A stretch of 64,000 bases of DNA from Thermodesulfobacteriota bacterium (GCA_034189135.1 JAXHVO010000130.1:1-64000), one strand, 5' to 3'. Shown: positions 36,053 to 45,728, counted from the stretch's first letter. Made by a program: numbers and translations. The notes: generated by a model not told the origin, from the sequence alone.

Positions 36053-36156
36053 AAAAGGGCTCACAATTTCTTGCAAACCCTTTATTTAGTAGTAGCGGGG
36101 ACGACGAGACTCGAACTCGTGACCTTCCCGTCAGGACTGACGGGACGTTCTAACCA
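36053..36156 (-). pseudogene. tRNA-Asp-like 3' copy with palindromic anticodon arm, fused to the GIY-YIG gene
   Basis: On the minus strand it begins in the D-loop (TGGTTAGAACG, 36156-36146), continues with palindrome TCCCGTCAG-TC-CTGACGGGA (36126-36145) replacing the anticodon arm, then matches tRNA-Asp exactly or nearly so through the T arm and acceptor end (36093), with CTA instead of CCA. A terminator (AAAGGGTTTGCAAGAAATTG..., 36053-36085) follows. The TAG in TTAGAACG is the stop codon of the upstream GIY-YIG gene. Confidence 0.75.
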
Positions 36157-36404
36157 GTGCAATCCTTAATCAAGGTTTTTATATAATCTTTATTCTTTCT
36201 ACGTTTAATTGCATTTTCTCTTTTCATTGCACTGGATCTGTCCGGATGTTCTTCATGGTAAACCAACTTCCAGGGGCGCTTTGGTTTAGTATATTTTGTA
36301 CGGCCCTGGTTGTGACGTTCAATCCGGGATTGCAAATCCTGTGTTGAACCGACATAGTAGGTTCCATCCTTAAAGCTTTTCAGTATGTAAACATAATAAG
36401 CCAT
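36150..36404 (-). CDS. Small GIY-YIG nuclease
   Basis: ATG 36404 gives an 84-aa protein that is nearly just the catalytic domain: YYVYILKSFKDGTYYVGSTQD (the GIY-YIG strands appear as YVYIL and YYVG), then Arg in LQSRIERHNQG, Lys/Arg-rich TKYTKPKRPW and the metal-binding Glu in MKRENAIKRRK. It belongs to the UPF0213/YhbQ-like stand-alone group. It starts right after the tRNA-Asp terminator and ends inside a tRNA-Asp-like copy: the TAG stop at 36150-36152 lies in copied D-loop sequence. This placement suggests a nuclease that moves with, or creates, tRNA duplications. No ribosome site is obvious. Confidence 0.88.
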   Translation of the reverse strand: MAYYVYILKSFKDGTYYVGSTQDLQSRIERHNQGRTKYTKPKRPWKLVYHEEHPDRSSAMKRENAIKRRKNKDYIKTLIKDCTG

Positions 36405-36410
36405 AAAAAG

Positions 36411-36446
36411 AAAAGGCCTGTCACTTATGATATATGACAAGCCTTG
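36411..36446 (-). terminator. Terminator of tRNA-Asp
   Basis: On the minus strand AAGGCTTGTCA pairs with TGACAGGCCTT, followed by TTCTTTTT, about 10 nt after the tRNA-Asp 3' end and directly before the GIY-YIG start codon. Confidence 0.7.
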
Positions 36447-36454
36447 TTGATTAC

Positions 36455-36533
36455 TGGCGGGGACGACGAGACTCGAACTCGCGACCTCCGGCGTGACAGG
36501 CCGGCGTTCTAACCAAAACTGAACTACGCCCCC
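36455..36533 (-). tRNA. tRNA-Asp (anticodon GTC)
   Basis: The 79-nt minus-strand sequence folds as a cloverleaf: acceptor GGGGGCG with CGTCCCC (one G-U), D arm GTAGTTCAG...GGTTAGAAC, anticodon arm CCGGC-CTGTCAC-GCCGG, T arm GCGAG-TTCGAGT-CTCGT-like, and encoded CCA at 36455-36457. It is the intact model for the degenerate copies around it. Confidence 0.92.
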
Positions 36534-36579
36534 GAATGATAATGTGGTAAAATATTAATAAATTAAATCAGTAAATCTT

Positions 36580-36640
36580 AACTCGCGATCTTCCCGTCAG
36601 TCCTGACGGGACGTTCTAACCATAACTGAACTATGCCCCC
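36580..36640 (-). pseudogene. tRNA-Asp-like 5' copy with palindromic anticodon arm
   Basis: The 5' part (GGGGGCATAGTTCAG..., 36640 down) matches tRNA-Asp through TTAGAACG, then palindrome TCCCGTCAG-GA-CTGACGGGA (36592-36611) replaces the anticodon arm, followed by GATCGCGAGT where homology stops. The acceptor 3' strand is missing, so no functional tRNA results. Confidence 0.75.
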
Positions 36641-36653
36641 TAAACGAGGGATA

Positions 36654-36729
36654 TGGTAGGCGGAACAGGGCTTGAACCTGTGACCCTCGGCTTGTAAGGC
36701 CGATGCTCTCCCAACTGAGCTACCCGCCC
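36654..36729 (-). tRNA. tRNA-Val (anticodon TAC)
   Basis: The 76-nt sequence has acceptor GGGCGGG with TCCGCCT (two G-U), D arm GCTCAGTTGGGAGAGC, anticodon arm TCGGC-CTTACAA-GCCGA, T arm ACAGG-TTCAAGC-CCTGT and CCA at 36654-36656. Confidence 0.93.
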
Positions 36730-36754
36730 GTGAAAATATCTGCCACTTTATTGT

Positions 36755-36835
36755 AGCTTGTGAGTGAAACAGGCTTGAACCTGTGACTCTCCCGTCTGGA
36801 AAGACGGGATGCTCTCCCAACTGAGCTACCCGCCC
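36755..36835 (-). pseudogene. tRNA-Val-like copy with palindromic anticodon arm
   Basis: It matches tRNA-Val from GGGCGGGTAGCTCAG (36835 down) to GAGAGCA, then TCCCGTCT-TTCC-AGACGGGA (36790-36809) replaces the anticodon arm. The T arm CACAGG-TTCAAG-CCTGT is kept, but the acceptor 3' strand is degenerate and there is no CCA. The replaced arm has the same outer stem as in the tRNA-Asp-like copies. Confidence 0.75.
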
Positions 36836-36908
36836 CTGATTTCTTTTTAGCGTTTCCGCCGAAAAGACTGTTTTGCTAACAACTAAACAAAATAAAGTCA
36901 AGCTTAAT

Positions 36909-39356
36909 TTATATTAAAGACGTTCTTTGTTCCGCCTCGTCTGCCACTATCTCAAGTGGCATGTCATTTTTCTGAAAAAGTGTATCCTCTTCGCCCCGAA
37001 TCAGAGCCAGAGTAAGGACCTCGTCCATGTGCTCAACCGGAAAAATATCGATATGCTTGGATATGCTTTTGGGGATATCTTTTAAATCTTTTTCATTTTC
37101 CTTGGGAATAATGACCTTTTTAATTCCTCCGCTGTGAGCGGCCAGAAATTTTTCCTTTAAACCGCCGATGGGAAGTATACGACCCCTTAGGGTAATCTCA
37201 CCGGTCATGGCAAGGTCGCGATGAACCGGCCGCTTGGTCAATGCCGACACAATTGATGTGCACATTGAAATACCTGCCGAAGGGCCGTCTTTAGGAATCG
37301 CCCCTTCAGGGATATGAATATGCATATCATACTTTCGGTAAAACTTCTTGTCGATCATAAGGCTATCCGAACGTGAACGCACATAGCTAACCGCAGCCTG
37401 GGCGGATTCTTTCATCACATCTCCCAATTTGCCGGTGACGGTAAGCTTTCCCTTGCCCGGCATGATCAGGGTTTCGATACAAAGGAGTTCTCCGCCCACC
37501 TGTGTCCAGGCCAGTCCGGTAACAATTCCTATTTGGTCCGTCTCTTCTATCTGCCCCTCTCTGAAACGATAGGGCCCTAAATATTTTTGCACAGTTCTTG
37601 CGGTAATTTTATTTTCTCTGTCGTCATTATTTTTAACCACTTTACGGGCAATTTTTCGGCAAATGGAAGATATTTCCCGCTCCAGATTTCTTACTCCTGC
37701 TTCGCGCGTATATCGATGGATAATCGAATAAATTGCTTTTCTGTTATACTGCACATTTTTATCCGCCAGTCCGTTAGCTTCAATTTGCTTGGGAACCAGA
37801 AAGTCTTTGGCGATATTATATTTTTCATAGTCGGTATATCCTGACAGACGGATGATTTCCATCCGGTCCTGCAGAGGAAGCGGTATTTCCGGCAGGGTGT
37901 TGGCGGTGGTGATAAAAAGGATATCGGAAAGATCATAGTCCACATCCAGATAGTGGTCGTTAAAACTAAAGTTTTGTTCAGGATCAAGCACTTCTAACAG
38001 AGCTGCCGAGGGGTCACCCCTGAAGTCCATACTCATTTTATCCACTTCATCCAGACAGAAAACAGGGTTATTCACTCCCGCTTTTTTCAGGGACTGGATT
38101 ATTTTACCCGGCATTGCCCCTATATAAGTCCTCCGGTGGCCCCGAATTTCCGCTTCATCCCGAACCCCTCCAAGTGAAAGACGAATATATTTTCTTCCGG
38201 TTGCCCGGGCCACTGATTTGGCAAGAGACGTTTTCCCCACACCAGGTGGACCCACAAAACACAATATCGGCCCTCTTATTTTTTTAACCAGACACTGAAC
38301 CGCCAGATATTCAAGTATTCTTTCTTTGGGTTTTTTAAGCCCGTAGTGGTCTTCATCTAAAATTTTTTCTGCTTTATCAAGGTCATCCAATATCTCACTG
38401 GTTTCAAACCAGGGAAGGCTGATCATCCACTCTATATAATTTCTCACCACAGTGGCTTCAGCCGACATGGGTGTCATTTGCTTTAATTTTTTAAATTCCT
38501 GTTTGGCCTTTTCCGTGGCCTCATCAGACATCTTTTTTTCTTCGATCTTCTTTTCCAGCTCTTTGAGCTCATCCCGCCCATCATCTTCGCTGCCCATCTC
38601 CTTTTTTATGGCGCGCATCTGCTCGTTAAGGTAATATTGCTTCTGTGTTTTTTCCATCTGTTCCTTAACCCGGCTTTTTATCCTTTGGTCCATGGAAAAA
38701 ATTTCAATTTCCATCTTCACCAGTTTAAGGAGAAGCGAAAGCCGCTTGGTTGGAGATGCTGTTTCCAGCAGACGTTGTTTATCTTCAATTTTAAAGGAAA
38801 AATGGGAGGCCAGGGTATCGGCCAGTTTGGAAAAATCTGAGATGGCGGAAATATTGTTTACCAGATCCTCGGAAATATTTTTGTTAAGGCCGGCATACTC
38901 TTCGAAACTCTCCATAACACCCTTTGACAGGGCAAAGCCTTCTGCGGTGTTTACTTCCGGTTCAACGACAGGTTCAATCTCCACCTGAAAAAAATCTTCT
39001 TGCTGAATAAAACGGGAGATATGACCACGAATTTTCCCCTCAACCAATGCTTTCACTGTTCCATCCGGAAGGCGAAGAAGTTGAAGAACCTTTCCTATTG
39101 TTCCGGTCAAACTAATGTCTTTTTCAGAAGGATTGTCCACACCGGCTTTTTTCTGTGTCGCCAGAAAAACACTTTTGTCCTTATTCATTGCATCAGAAAG
39201 CGCATTTACGGACTTTTTTCTGCCCACAAAGAGGGGAGCAACCATATAAGGAAAGACCACGATATCTCTTAGGGGCAACAGGGGAAGAATTAACTTTGAT
39301 GAATCCATTTCGTTATCTTTTTCATTTTCTTTAAAAATTTTAGGCAAATTGACCAT
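36909..39356 (-). CDS. lon: ATP-dependent protease Lon
   Basis: The 815-aa protein has the whole Lon order: N-terminal substrate domain ([20 protein letters not shown]), a helical linker, the AAA+ module with Walker A ([13 protein letters not shown], near residue 370) and FCLDEVDKM, and the C-terminal Ser-Lys protease domain with the [11 protein letters not shown] active-site motif. Lon degrades misfolded and regulatory proteins in the cytoplasm. It is downstream of clpX with ~105 nt between, forming the usual tig-clpP-clpX-lon order. The tRNA locus lies just 3'. Confidence 0.97.
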   Translation of the reverse strand: MVNLPKIFKENEKDNEMDSSKLILPLLPLRDIVVFPYMVAPLFVGRKKSVNALSDAMNKDKSVFLATQKKAGVDNPSEKDISLTGTIGKVLQLLRLPDGTVKALVEGKIRGHISRFIQQEDFFQVEIEPVVEPEVNTAEGFALSKGVMESFEEYAGLNKNISEDLVNNISAISDFSKLADTLASHFSFKIEDKQRLLETASPTKRLSLLLKLVKMEIEIFSMDQRIKSRVKEQMEKTQKQYYLNEQMRAIKKEMGSEDDGRDELKELEKKIEEKKMSDEATEKAKQEFKKLKQMTPMSAEATVVRNYIEWMISLPWFETSEILDDLDKAEKILDEDHYGLKKPKERILEYLAVQCLVKKIRGPILCFVGPPGVGKTSLAKSVARATGRKYIRLSLGGVRDEAEIRGHRRTYIGAMPGKIIQSLKKAGVNNPVFCLDEVDKMSMDFRGDPSAALLEVLDPEQNFSFNDHYLDVDYDLSDILFITTANTLPEIPLPLQDRMEIIRLSGYTDYEKYNIAKDFLVPKQIEANGLADKNVQYNRKAIYSIIHRYTREAGVRNLEREISSICRKIARKVVKNNDDRENKITARTVQKYLGPYRFREGQIEETDQIGIVTGLAWTQVGGELLCIETLIMPGKGKLTVTGKLGDVMKESAQAAVSYVRSRSDSLMIDKKFYRKYDMHIHIPEGAIPKDGPSAGISMCTSIVSALTKRPVHRDLAMTGEITLRGRILPIGGLKEKFLAAHSGGIKKVIIPKENEKDLKDIPKSISKHIDIFPVEHMDEVLTLALIRGEEDTLFQKNDMPLEIVADEAEQRTSLI

Positions 39357-39461
39357 ATCCTTAATCTTATTTATAAATTTTGCCGGGACCGTAATCCGCC
39401 GCGGATCAAATTCCCCCGCTTAAAATCAGCGGGCTAAAAAGGCGTGCAGCACAACATCCCG

Positions 39462-40703
39462 CTATGCTTGTTTTTTTGTCTGTTCATACAGCAATATTGG
39501 ATCTTCTTTATTCAGCACCACATCTTCGCCAATGACACATTCTTTGACATTCTCTTTGGAAGGGATCTCATACATAATATCAAGCATACATGTTTCAAGA
39601 ATTGCACGCAGCCCCCTTGCGCCTGCTTTTCGTTTTACCGCTTCTGCGGCAACCGCAGAAAGGGCGCTGTCGGTCAATCTGAGATTTACATTCTCCATTT
39701 CAAAAAGCTTTTGGAATTGCTTTAGCAGGGCGTTTTTAGGTTCGGTTAATATCCTTATCAACGCGCTTTCATTCAGTTCGGCAAGTGTGGCAATGACCGG
39801 CAAGCGACCTAAAAACTCCGGGATCAATCCGAACTTAATTAAATCTTCGGGTTGAATCATTTGCAGAATCTCTCCAATATTTTTTTCTTCCCGTTTGACT
39901 ATTTTCGCTCCAAAGCCCATTATTTTGGCTCCGAGTCGGCGCTGAATGATTTTATCAAGGCCATTGAACGTTCCACCGCAGATAAAAAGTATGTTTGAAG
40001 TGTCCACCTTTACAAAATCCTGCTGGGGATGTTTTCTGCCACCTTTGGGAGGCACGCTTGCCGTGGTTCCTTCAATGATCTTTAATAAGGCCTGCTGCAC
40101 ACCCTCCCCTGAAACATCACGGGTAATGGAAGGGTTGTCGGACTTGCTGGCAATTTTATCAATTTCATCAATATAGACAATTCCCCGCTTTGCCTTTTCC
40201 ACATCATAGTCAGCGTTTTGCAGGAGAGAAAGAATAATGTTTTCCACATCTTCTCCAACGTAGCCGGCCTCTGTCAGACTGGTTGCATCCGCGATGGTAA
40301 ACGGCACATTTAAAAACCTGGCAAGGGTTTGTGCCAGAAGAGTTTTCCCGCAGCCTGTGGGTCCGATCAGAATAATATTGCTTTTGGCAATCTCCACATC
40401 TCCTGTATTGATGGGAGAGTCGAGGCGTTTGTAGTGGTTATAAACTGCGACGGCAAGAATTTTTTTGGCTGCTTCCTGTTCAATGACGTAATCATCAAGC
40501 ATCGATTTAATTTCTTTGGGAGTGAGCAGATTCTCGATATCCCGGGAATCCTTTTCGGTCTCCTCGTCAATGATTTCGCTGCAAAGCTGAATGCACTCAT
40601 CACAGATATAGACTGCCGGTCCGGCGATAAGTTTGGTAACCTCTTTCTGATTTTTCCCGCAAAATGAACAGAAAAGATTATTGTCTTCTTCTTTTTTTGC
40701 CAT
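39462..40703 (-). CDS. clpX: ATP-dependent Clp protease ATP-binding subunit ClpX
   Basis: The 413-aa protein starts with the C4 zinc-binding domain ([14 protein letters not shown]...CDECIQLC), followed by the AAA+ core with Walker [13 protein letters not shown], Walker [12 protein letters not shown], and pore/sensor regions typical of ClpX. It unfolds substrates and feeds them to ClpP. ATG 40703 follows GGAGGCG and lies 1 nt after the clpP stop, so clpP and clpX are tightly coupled. Normal length. Confidence 0.97.
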   Translation of the reverse strand: MAKKEEDNNLFCSFCGKNQKEVTKLIAGPAVYICDECIQLCSEIIDEETEKDSRDIENLLTPKEIKSMLDDYVIEQEAAKKILAVAVYNHYKRLDSPINTGDVEIAKSNIILIGPTGCGKTLLAQTLARFLNVPFTIADATSLTEAGYVGEDVENIILSLLQNADYDVEKAKRGIVYIDEIDKIASKSDNPSITRDVSGEGVQQALLKIIEGTTASVPPKGGRKHPQQDFVKVDTSNILFICGGTFNGLDKIIQRRLGAKIMGFGAKIVKREEKNIGEILQMIQPEDLIKFGLIPEFLGRLPVIATLAELNESALIRILTEPKNALLKQFQKLFEMENVNLRLTDSALSAVAAEAVKRKAGARGLRAILETCMLDIMYEIPSKENVKECVIGEDVVLNKEDPILLYEQTKKQA

Positions 40704-40704
40704 T

Positions 40705-41319
40705 TTACGCCTCCGTTTTGTCTAATTTGTCAAGATCATCTCGATTAACGATCACATGGTCGACAATCCCGTAATCTTTGGCCTCTTCACCGGACATAAA
40801 AAAGTCACGGTCCGTATCCTCTTGGACTTTCGCCAGGTCATTATCCGTATGAAATGCCAACACGTTGTTCAGTGTATCCCTCATTCGAAGAATTTCCTTG
40901 GCCTGGATGGCGATATCAGATGCCTGTCCCTGTGATCCCCCCATGGGCTGGTGGATCATAATTCTTGAATTGGGCAGACAATAGCGCTTTTTTTTGGCTC
41001 CTGCGGCAAGAAGCAAGGCGCCCATGCTGGCTGCCTGACCAATACATACGGTTGCAATGTCCGGCTTAATATACTGCATGGTGTCATACACGGCCAATCC
41101 TGAGGTCACCACACCACCGGGAGAATTTATATAAAAGTTGATATCCTTATCAGGGTCTTCTGATTCAAGAAAGAGAAGCTGTGCGATTAAAAGATTTGCA
41201 ATATCATCATTTACAGCGGTTCCAAGAAATATAATCCTGTCCTTTAGCAGCCTTGAGTATATATCATATGCACGCTCTCCTCTGCTGGTCTGCTCTATTA
41301 CCATAGGTACTAGTGTCAC
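40705..41319 (-). CDS. clpP: ATP-dependent Clp protease proteolytic subunit ClpP
   Basis: The 204-aa serine protease has the Ser in [13 protein letters not shown], the His in IMIHQPMGG and the Asp in [13 protein letters not shown], the catalytic triad of ClpP. The start is a GTG at 41319 with AAGGAG 7 nt upstream; an internal ATG at 41304 is less well placed. It forms the barrel partner of ClpX and sits 69 nt downstream of tig. Confidence 0.97.
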   Translation of the reverse strand: MTLVPMVIEQTSRGERAYDIYSRLLKDRIIFLGTAVNDDIANLLIAQLLFLESEDPDKDINFYINSPGGVVTSGLAVYDTMQYIKPDIATVCIGQAASMGALLLAAGAKKKRYCLPNSRIMIHQPMGGSQGQASDIAIQAKEILRMRDTLNNVLAFHTDNDLAKVQEDTDRDFFMSGEEAKDYGIVDHVIVNRDDLDKLDKTEA

Positions 41320-41388
41320 TGATCGTCTCCTTTATTATGTTTAAGCGAAACAGCACTCTCCGGCTCCCTCTTCAGGCGGAGCTGAGTT

Positions 41389-42729
41389 TCATTTCGTCTT
41401 ATCCGATTCTTTTTTTTCAGGTTTCTCACCGGCCTCGGGCTTTACCTCTTCAACGGTACTACTATCAATAATAAGTCCAATCGCCTGTTTTTCAAGCAGG
41501 GTATGTTTAAAAAACTCCACTTTATCCTTATTCTGGCTGTAAAAATTCTTTATTTCTTCAACCGGTTGGTTAAAGCTGTCCGCCATCTCCTTGAATCCAT
41601 TTTCCAGATCTTCATCAGATAAAGTCAGTTTTTCCTGGTCAATCAGCTTTTTTAAAATCAGATGCCTTTTTACCTGTTTCAAAGCCGTATCGCGATATTT
41701 TTCAGCAAGACCTTCCCTGGTAAGTCCCATATCCTCCATAGACATATTTTGGGATGCAAAAGATCGTTCTGCTTCTGCTATAATGCCTTCCAGTTCATAA
41801 TCCACCATGGTGTCGGGCACTTCAAAATCTGATTTTTCGATTAACGCCTTAAAAATTTGCTCGTTGAGTTCCTGTTCCACCCTTTTTTCATAACCCTGTG
41901 TTAAATTATCGGTGATTGTTTTCTTTAACTCATCCAATGTGTTCATGTGGCCAAGATTCTTTGCCATCTCGTCATCGATTTCAGGCAACACTTCCTCTCT
42001 GATCTCATTGAGCTTGATGTTAAATGTTATATCCAACCCTGCCAGCTTGGCGTTAAAATAGTCTTGGGGAAAAGTGACTTTAACCTCCCTGGTTTCGGAA
42101 GGTTTCATACCGATCATGCCGCTGTCGAACTCCTTTAATATTTGTCCGTTTCCGACTTTCAGGGTAAAATTTTCAGTCATCTGTGTTTCGGCATAAGGCT
42201 TCCCGTCTTTAAATCCCTCATAATCGATCAGGGCAAAATCGCCTTCTTTTACAGGTCGATCTTCTTCAACGGTTTTTTGCTGGGCAAGGCTTTTTTGAAG
42301 CATCTTGAGTTGCGCATCAACCTCTTCCCCACTGATCTTGTACAGTGTTTTTTTCAGCGTTAATCCTTTAAAATCAAGATCTTCAATCTCAGGGCTGATC
42401 TCTATGGTCGCATTATATTTATAAGGCCCTTTTTCTTCCAGTCCGGGTGGGTCCACCTTGGGGTTTCCGACCATATTGAGCCCGGTCTCCTTAAGGGCAT
42501 CTAAAAAAGAGTCCTGAATCAATCTGGAAGATACATCGGCATGCACGTCTTTCTGAAACATACGTTTAAGAACTGAACGGGGTGTCTTACCCGGACGAAA
42601 ACCTTTCACCTTTGCGTTTTTCTTAAGATTTTTATACGATGCATCCAGTTCATTTATCACCTTTTCTTCAGGTATTTCAATGTGGAGTATCTTTTTTACA
42701 CTGCTCAGATCTTCAACAGTAACTTGCAT
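41389..42729 (-). CDS. tig: Trigger factor chaperone
   Basis: The 446-aa protein has the N-terminal ribosome-binding domain with the signature KVKGFRPGKTPRSVLK, a central FKBP-type peptidyl-prolyl isomerase domain (GDFALIDYEGFKDGKPY) and a helical C-terminal chaperone domain. It binds nascent chains at the ribosome exit. It is the first gene of the tig-clpP-clpX-lon group. The C-terminal tail is Lys/Glu-rich. Confidence 0.96.
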   Translation of the reverse strand: MQVTVEDLSSVKKILHIEIPEEKVINELDASYKNLKKNAKVKGFRPGKTPRSVLKRMFQKDVHADVSSRLIQDSFLDALKETGLNMVGNPKVDPPGLEEKGPYKYNATIEISPEIEDLDFKGLTLKKTLYKISGEEVDAQLKMLQKSLAQQKTVEEDRPVKEGDFALIDYEGFKDGKPYAETQMTENFTLKVGNGQILKEFDSGMIGMKPSETREVKVTFPQDYFNAKLAGLDITFNIKLNEIREEVLPEIDDEMAKNLGHMNTLDELKKTITDNLTQGYEKRVEQELNEQIFKALIEKSDFEVPDTMVDYELEGIIAEAERSFASQNMSMEDMGLTREGLAEKYRDTALKQVKRHLILKKLIDQEKLTLSDEDLENGFKEMADSFNQPVEEIKNFYSQNKDKVEFFKHTLLEKQAIGLIIDSSTVEEVKPEAGEKPEKKESDKTK

Positions 42730-42802
42730 GGTTTTCCTTTCTGATAAGTTGCATTTTAATAAGTTTATTGGCTAAATTCATTCGTTTCACCAGAAGTTTT
42801 TT

Positions 42803-42889
42803 TGGTGCGAGAGGGGAGACTTGAACTCCCATTCTGTCTCCAGAGCTGGATCCTAAGTCCAGTGCGTCTACCAATTCCGCCACTCTCGC
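42803..42889 (-). tRNA. tRNA-Leu (anticodon TAG)
   Basis: The 87-nt class II tRNA folds with acceptor GCGAGAG/CTCTCGC, D arm GGCGGAATTGGTAGACGC, anticodon arm CTGGA-CTTAGGA-TCCAG, a long variable arm, T arm GGGAG-TTCAAGT-CTCCC and CCA at 42803-42805. Confidence 0.94.
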
Positions 42890-43105
42890 AATTTTTTTAC
42901 AAACAAACCACCTTTAAAGAAACAGGTGCTTGACTTCTTGATGAAATATATTAAATTAAAGAACTTACAAAAGTCCTTCTTGCTCGACAGTGTTTCCCGA
43001 AATGCAGCTAGGTGTTAAGCAAATCAAAGATATTAAAAACCGTGAGGTCTCTGAAACTGCATATTTTATTTGCGGACAGACGATAAAAGTAATATCAAAC
43101 TATAA

Positions 43106-43897
43106 ATGTGTCAAGTAAAATTGAAGAAAGCGCTTACTGTGTCAACATCTCGGAAATTTTTGATCATTAAATTTTGCCTGATTATCCCCATGATCGCGAT
43201 GATCATTCTCAGCCTGTCACCCCGGCTTTCATACCCAGTCAATCCTTTTTTAGCTGAAAAAAAAACAGTGGTTCTTGATCCCGGACATGGGGGAGATGAT
43301 CATGGCGTACAGGGGCCTGCGGGAACGCTGGAAAAAGAGGTAGCACTCAGTCTGACAAAACTTATGGCAAGCCGGCTACAAAAGGATTACCAAGCGACAC
43401 TTACCCGAAGCGGTGATTACCGGATCGATATCATGAACAGAACAGCCATGGCCAACCATTTGAAAGCCGATCTGTTTATCAGTATCCACTCAGGAGGAAG
43501 TTTTCTTCACCAGGCCAAAGGAATCAATATCTTCTATTTTAAACAACTGTCCGGATTGGCCCTTGAAACTGGTACTGATTCGTCAAAACAGAAAAACGAA
43601 GGTCGCTCCCTGACTCTCTGGAACAATATCCAGGCTAAACATATTGCATCCAGCAAAAAACTGGCTGAAATCATGCAAAAACACCTTAACAGTCAGTTGG
43701 ATTTTTCTATCAGTAACATACAACAAGCCGATCTCATGGTCTTAAAAGGTGCGGATATGCCCGCCATTCTTATTGAAGTGGGCTATCTGACCAATCCCGG
43801 TGATGAAAAAAAATTGCAAAACCCAGAAGTGTTATCCGCTTTTGCCAGGGTAATCTGCAGCGGGATAGATGATTATTTTCAAAAGTCTAAAAGATGA
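43106..43897 (+). CDS. N-acetylmuramoyl-L-alanine amidase
   Basis: The 263-aa protein has one N-terminal transmembrane/signal segment (FCLIIPMIAMIILSLSP) and an Amidase_3 domain with the zinc motifs VVLDPGHGGDDHG, the Glu in LEKEVALSL, ADLFISIHSGG, and the catalytic Glu in ILIEVGYLTNPGDEKKL. The family cleaves the amide between muramic acid and the peptide stem, acting in the envelope during cell separation or wall turnover. No AMIN or LysM domain is present. It precedes tRNA-Pro on the same strand. Confidence 0.93.
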   Translation: MCQVKLKKALTVSTSRKFLIIKFCLIIPMIAMIILSLSPRLSYPVNPFLAEKKTVVLDPGHGGDDHGVQGPAGTLEKEVALSLTKLMASRLQKDYQATLTRSGDYRIDIMNRTAMANHLKADLFISIHSGGSFLHQAKGINIFYFKQLSGLALETGTDSSKQKNEGRSLTLWNNIQAKHIASSKKLAEIMQKHLNSQLDFSISNIQQADLMVLKGADMPAILIEVGYLTNPGDEKKLQNPEVLSAFARVICSGIDDYFQKSKR

Positions 43898-43955
43898 TTG
43901 CATTTATAAATAAGCCGTGATATTTAGACCGTCCATCATCAAAACCTACCTTAAT

Positions 43956-44032
<77 letters not shown>

Positions 44033-44051
44033 CCATCGATTCTATCGATAG

Positions 44052-44070
44052 TGGGGCGGTTATTGCCCCA
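44052..44070 (+). terminator. Hairpin after tRNA-Pro
   Basis: TGGGGC/GCCCCA stem with loop GGTTATT, followed by a T-rich stretch. It may terminate the tRNA-Pro transcript. Confidence 0.45.
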
Positions 44071-44302
44071 TATCCTATTTTCATTTTTTGAACCGCAGAA
44101 AGTCGTTCCGACATATAATTTCAAGCACTTAGGGGTCATCCTAAAATGCTTTTTTTGTGGATTTCGGAGTTGAACAATGCCGCTGTTTTTTAATCCTTTA
44201 ACAATATGTAAAAACGCGTTAATAAAAGTTGCATAATCGCGGTATTTATAATATAAAAATAGCGGTATAAAAAATGACAATATCGCGGCAGGAGAATTCG
44301 AA

Positions 44303-45535
44303 ATGATGGAACGTTACCCAAGATGGCAAAAGGCAACCATCAAAAAACTGATGTTTGAAAGACGTGTGCTGTTATTGAGCGGTCCAAGGCAATGCGGTAA
44401 AACCACACTCGCACGTGAACTGGAATCCAATCAGACTGAATACAGAACACTTGATGACGGTACACTTAGAGAAGCTGCCGAAAATGATCCACAGGGATTC
44501 ATCAAACGTAGCACCAAAACATTGATTGTTGATGAAGTGCAGCGAATCCCGTCCCTGCTTTCAGCAATTAAGAAAGCTGTAGACGAAGACACCCGTCCCG
44601 GGCAGTATCTATTGACTGGATCCACTAACATACAATCGCTTCCAACCGTTAGAGAATCTCTTGCCGGACGAATCGCTAAAATCCGATTGCGCCCACTCGC
44701 CCAGGGGGAAATCGAAAAAAATGCTGCCCGGTTTATTGATTCCGCATTTGAGCAATCGTTCTCGCGCAAACATAGCCACTATGACCGAGATGCTCTTCTA
44801 GAAATCGCTTTCAGAGGAGGCTTTCCAGAGCCGATGTCGCTTCAGGATCGCGGTCGAAAGCGATGGCACTCCGACTACGTTAATGCCATACTGGAACGAG
44901 ACTTGAAAGAGATCGCCAGAATTCATCGAAAAAATACCATTAGAGAACTAGTACACACCCTTGCAGCATGGTCAGGTAAATTTATGGACATATCCGCCAT
45001 CGGCTCTGGCCTATCCATCCGGCGACCCACACTCGAAAGCTACATCAACGCATTAGAGACACTCTATCTGATTGAGCGTGTATACCCTTGGACGAAAACA
45101 GACTATGCCCGTGTCGGTAAACAAAACAGGCTTTTTATGGTCGACAGTGGCCTGATGGCGTCCCAGCTCAGCTGGAAAATGGACCAAGTACGACTAGATT
45201 CCGATCGCTCCGGTAAATTGATTGAAACGTTCGCCTTCAATGAAATCATGGCGCAAGTTGACGCCGGAGAAGGTCGCTATGAACTATTTCACTACCGTGA
45301 CCGTGAAAAACGTGAAATTGATTTCTTAATAGAAAGAGAAGATAATGCATTGCTAGGTATTGAAATCAAAGCCGGATCTGCTGTTGGAAAAAGTGACTTT
45401 AACCATATTCGCTGGTTCCAGAAAAATCTAGTAAAAAAACAAAAGTTTATCGGTATTGTTCTTTACACAGGGGAATTTCCCGCCTCTTTCGGCGATAACT
45501 TGTGGGCAATTCCCTTTAGTCTTTTGTGGTCTTAA
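44303..45535 (+). CDS. AAA ATPase with DUF4143 domain
   Basis: The 410-aa protein has an N-terminal ATPase domain with Walker A GPRQCGKTTLAREL, TLIVDEVQRIPSLLSAIKK (Walker B), YLLTGSTNI, and then the DUF4143 domain (RDLKEIARI..., IEIKAGSAVGKSDF with a nuclease-like D/E-x-K core: EIDFLIERED...GIEIKAG). Such ATPases are scattered by horizontal transfer and their role is not settled. AGGAG lies 8 nt before ATG 44303. It sits in the island between tRNA-Pro and a tRNA-Pro 3' remnant. Confidence 0.9.
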   Translation: MMERYPRWQKATIKKLMFERRVLLLSGPRQCGKTTLARELESNQTEYRTLDDGTLREAAENDPQGFIKRSTKTLIVDEVQRIPSLLSAIKKAVDEDTRPGQYLLTGSTNIQSLPTVRESLAGRIAKIRLRPLAQGEIEKNAARFIDSAFEQSFSRKHSHYDRDALLEIAFRGGFPEPMSLQDRGRKRWHSDYVNAILERDLKEIARIHRKNTIRELVHTLAAWSGKFMDISAIGSGLSIRRPTLESYINALETLYLIERVYPWTKTDYARVGKQNRLFMVDSGLMASQLSWKMDQVRLDSDRSGKLIETFAFNEIMAQVDAGEGRYELFHYRDREKREIDFLIEREDNALLGIEIKAGSAVGKSDFNHIRWFQKNLVKKQKFIGIVLYTGEFPASFGDNLWAIPFSLLWS

Positions 45536-45548
45536 TGCATAATTTAAA

Positions 45549-45728
45549 AATTGGACAGCTACTTTACAGCAAGTACTGGAGATGCTAACATACAACGACA
45601 TCAGTGTTGTTTTCAAACCCAATATTCATCAAAAAATCGCTTGGTATGGCAGCATCAATCTAATGAGTCACGGCAGTGCTCAAAAAAGTATTATGCGCAT
45701 TGAAAGCTCTAATATCGCAAATGAATAG
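45549..45728 (+). pseudogene. C-terminal remnant of a PLD-like domain protein
   Basis: A stop-free frame ending at TAG 45726-45728 reads ...TYNDISVVFKPNIHQKIAW, then YGSINLMSHGSAQKSIMRIES. The H-x-K...G-S-x-N pattern is that of a phospholipase D-like (HKD) domain; I associate this type of C-terminus with helicase/nuclease proteins of genomic islands. No N-terminal part or start is present, so only the tail survives, next to the DUF4143 ATPase. Confidence 0.55.
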
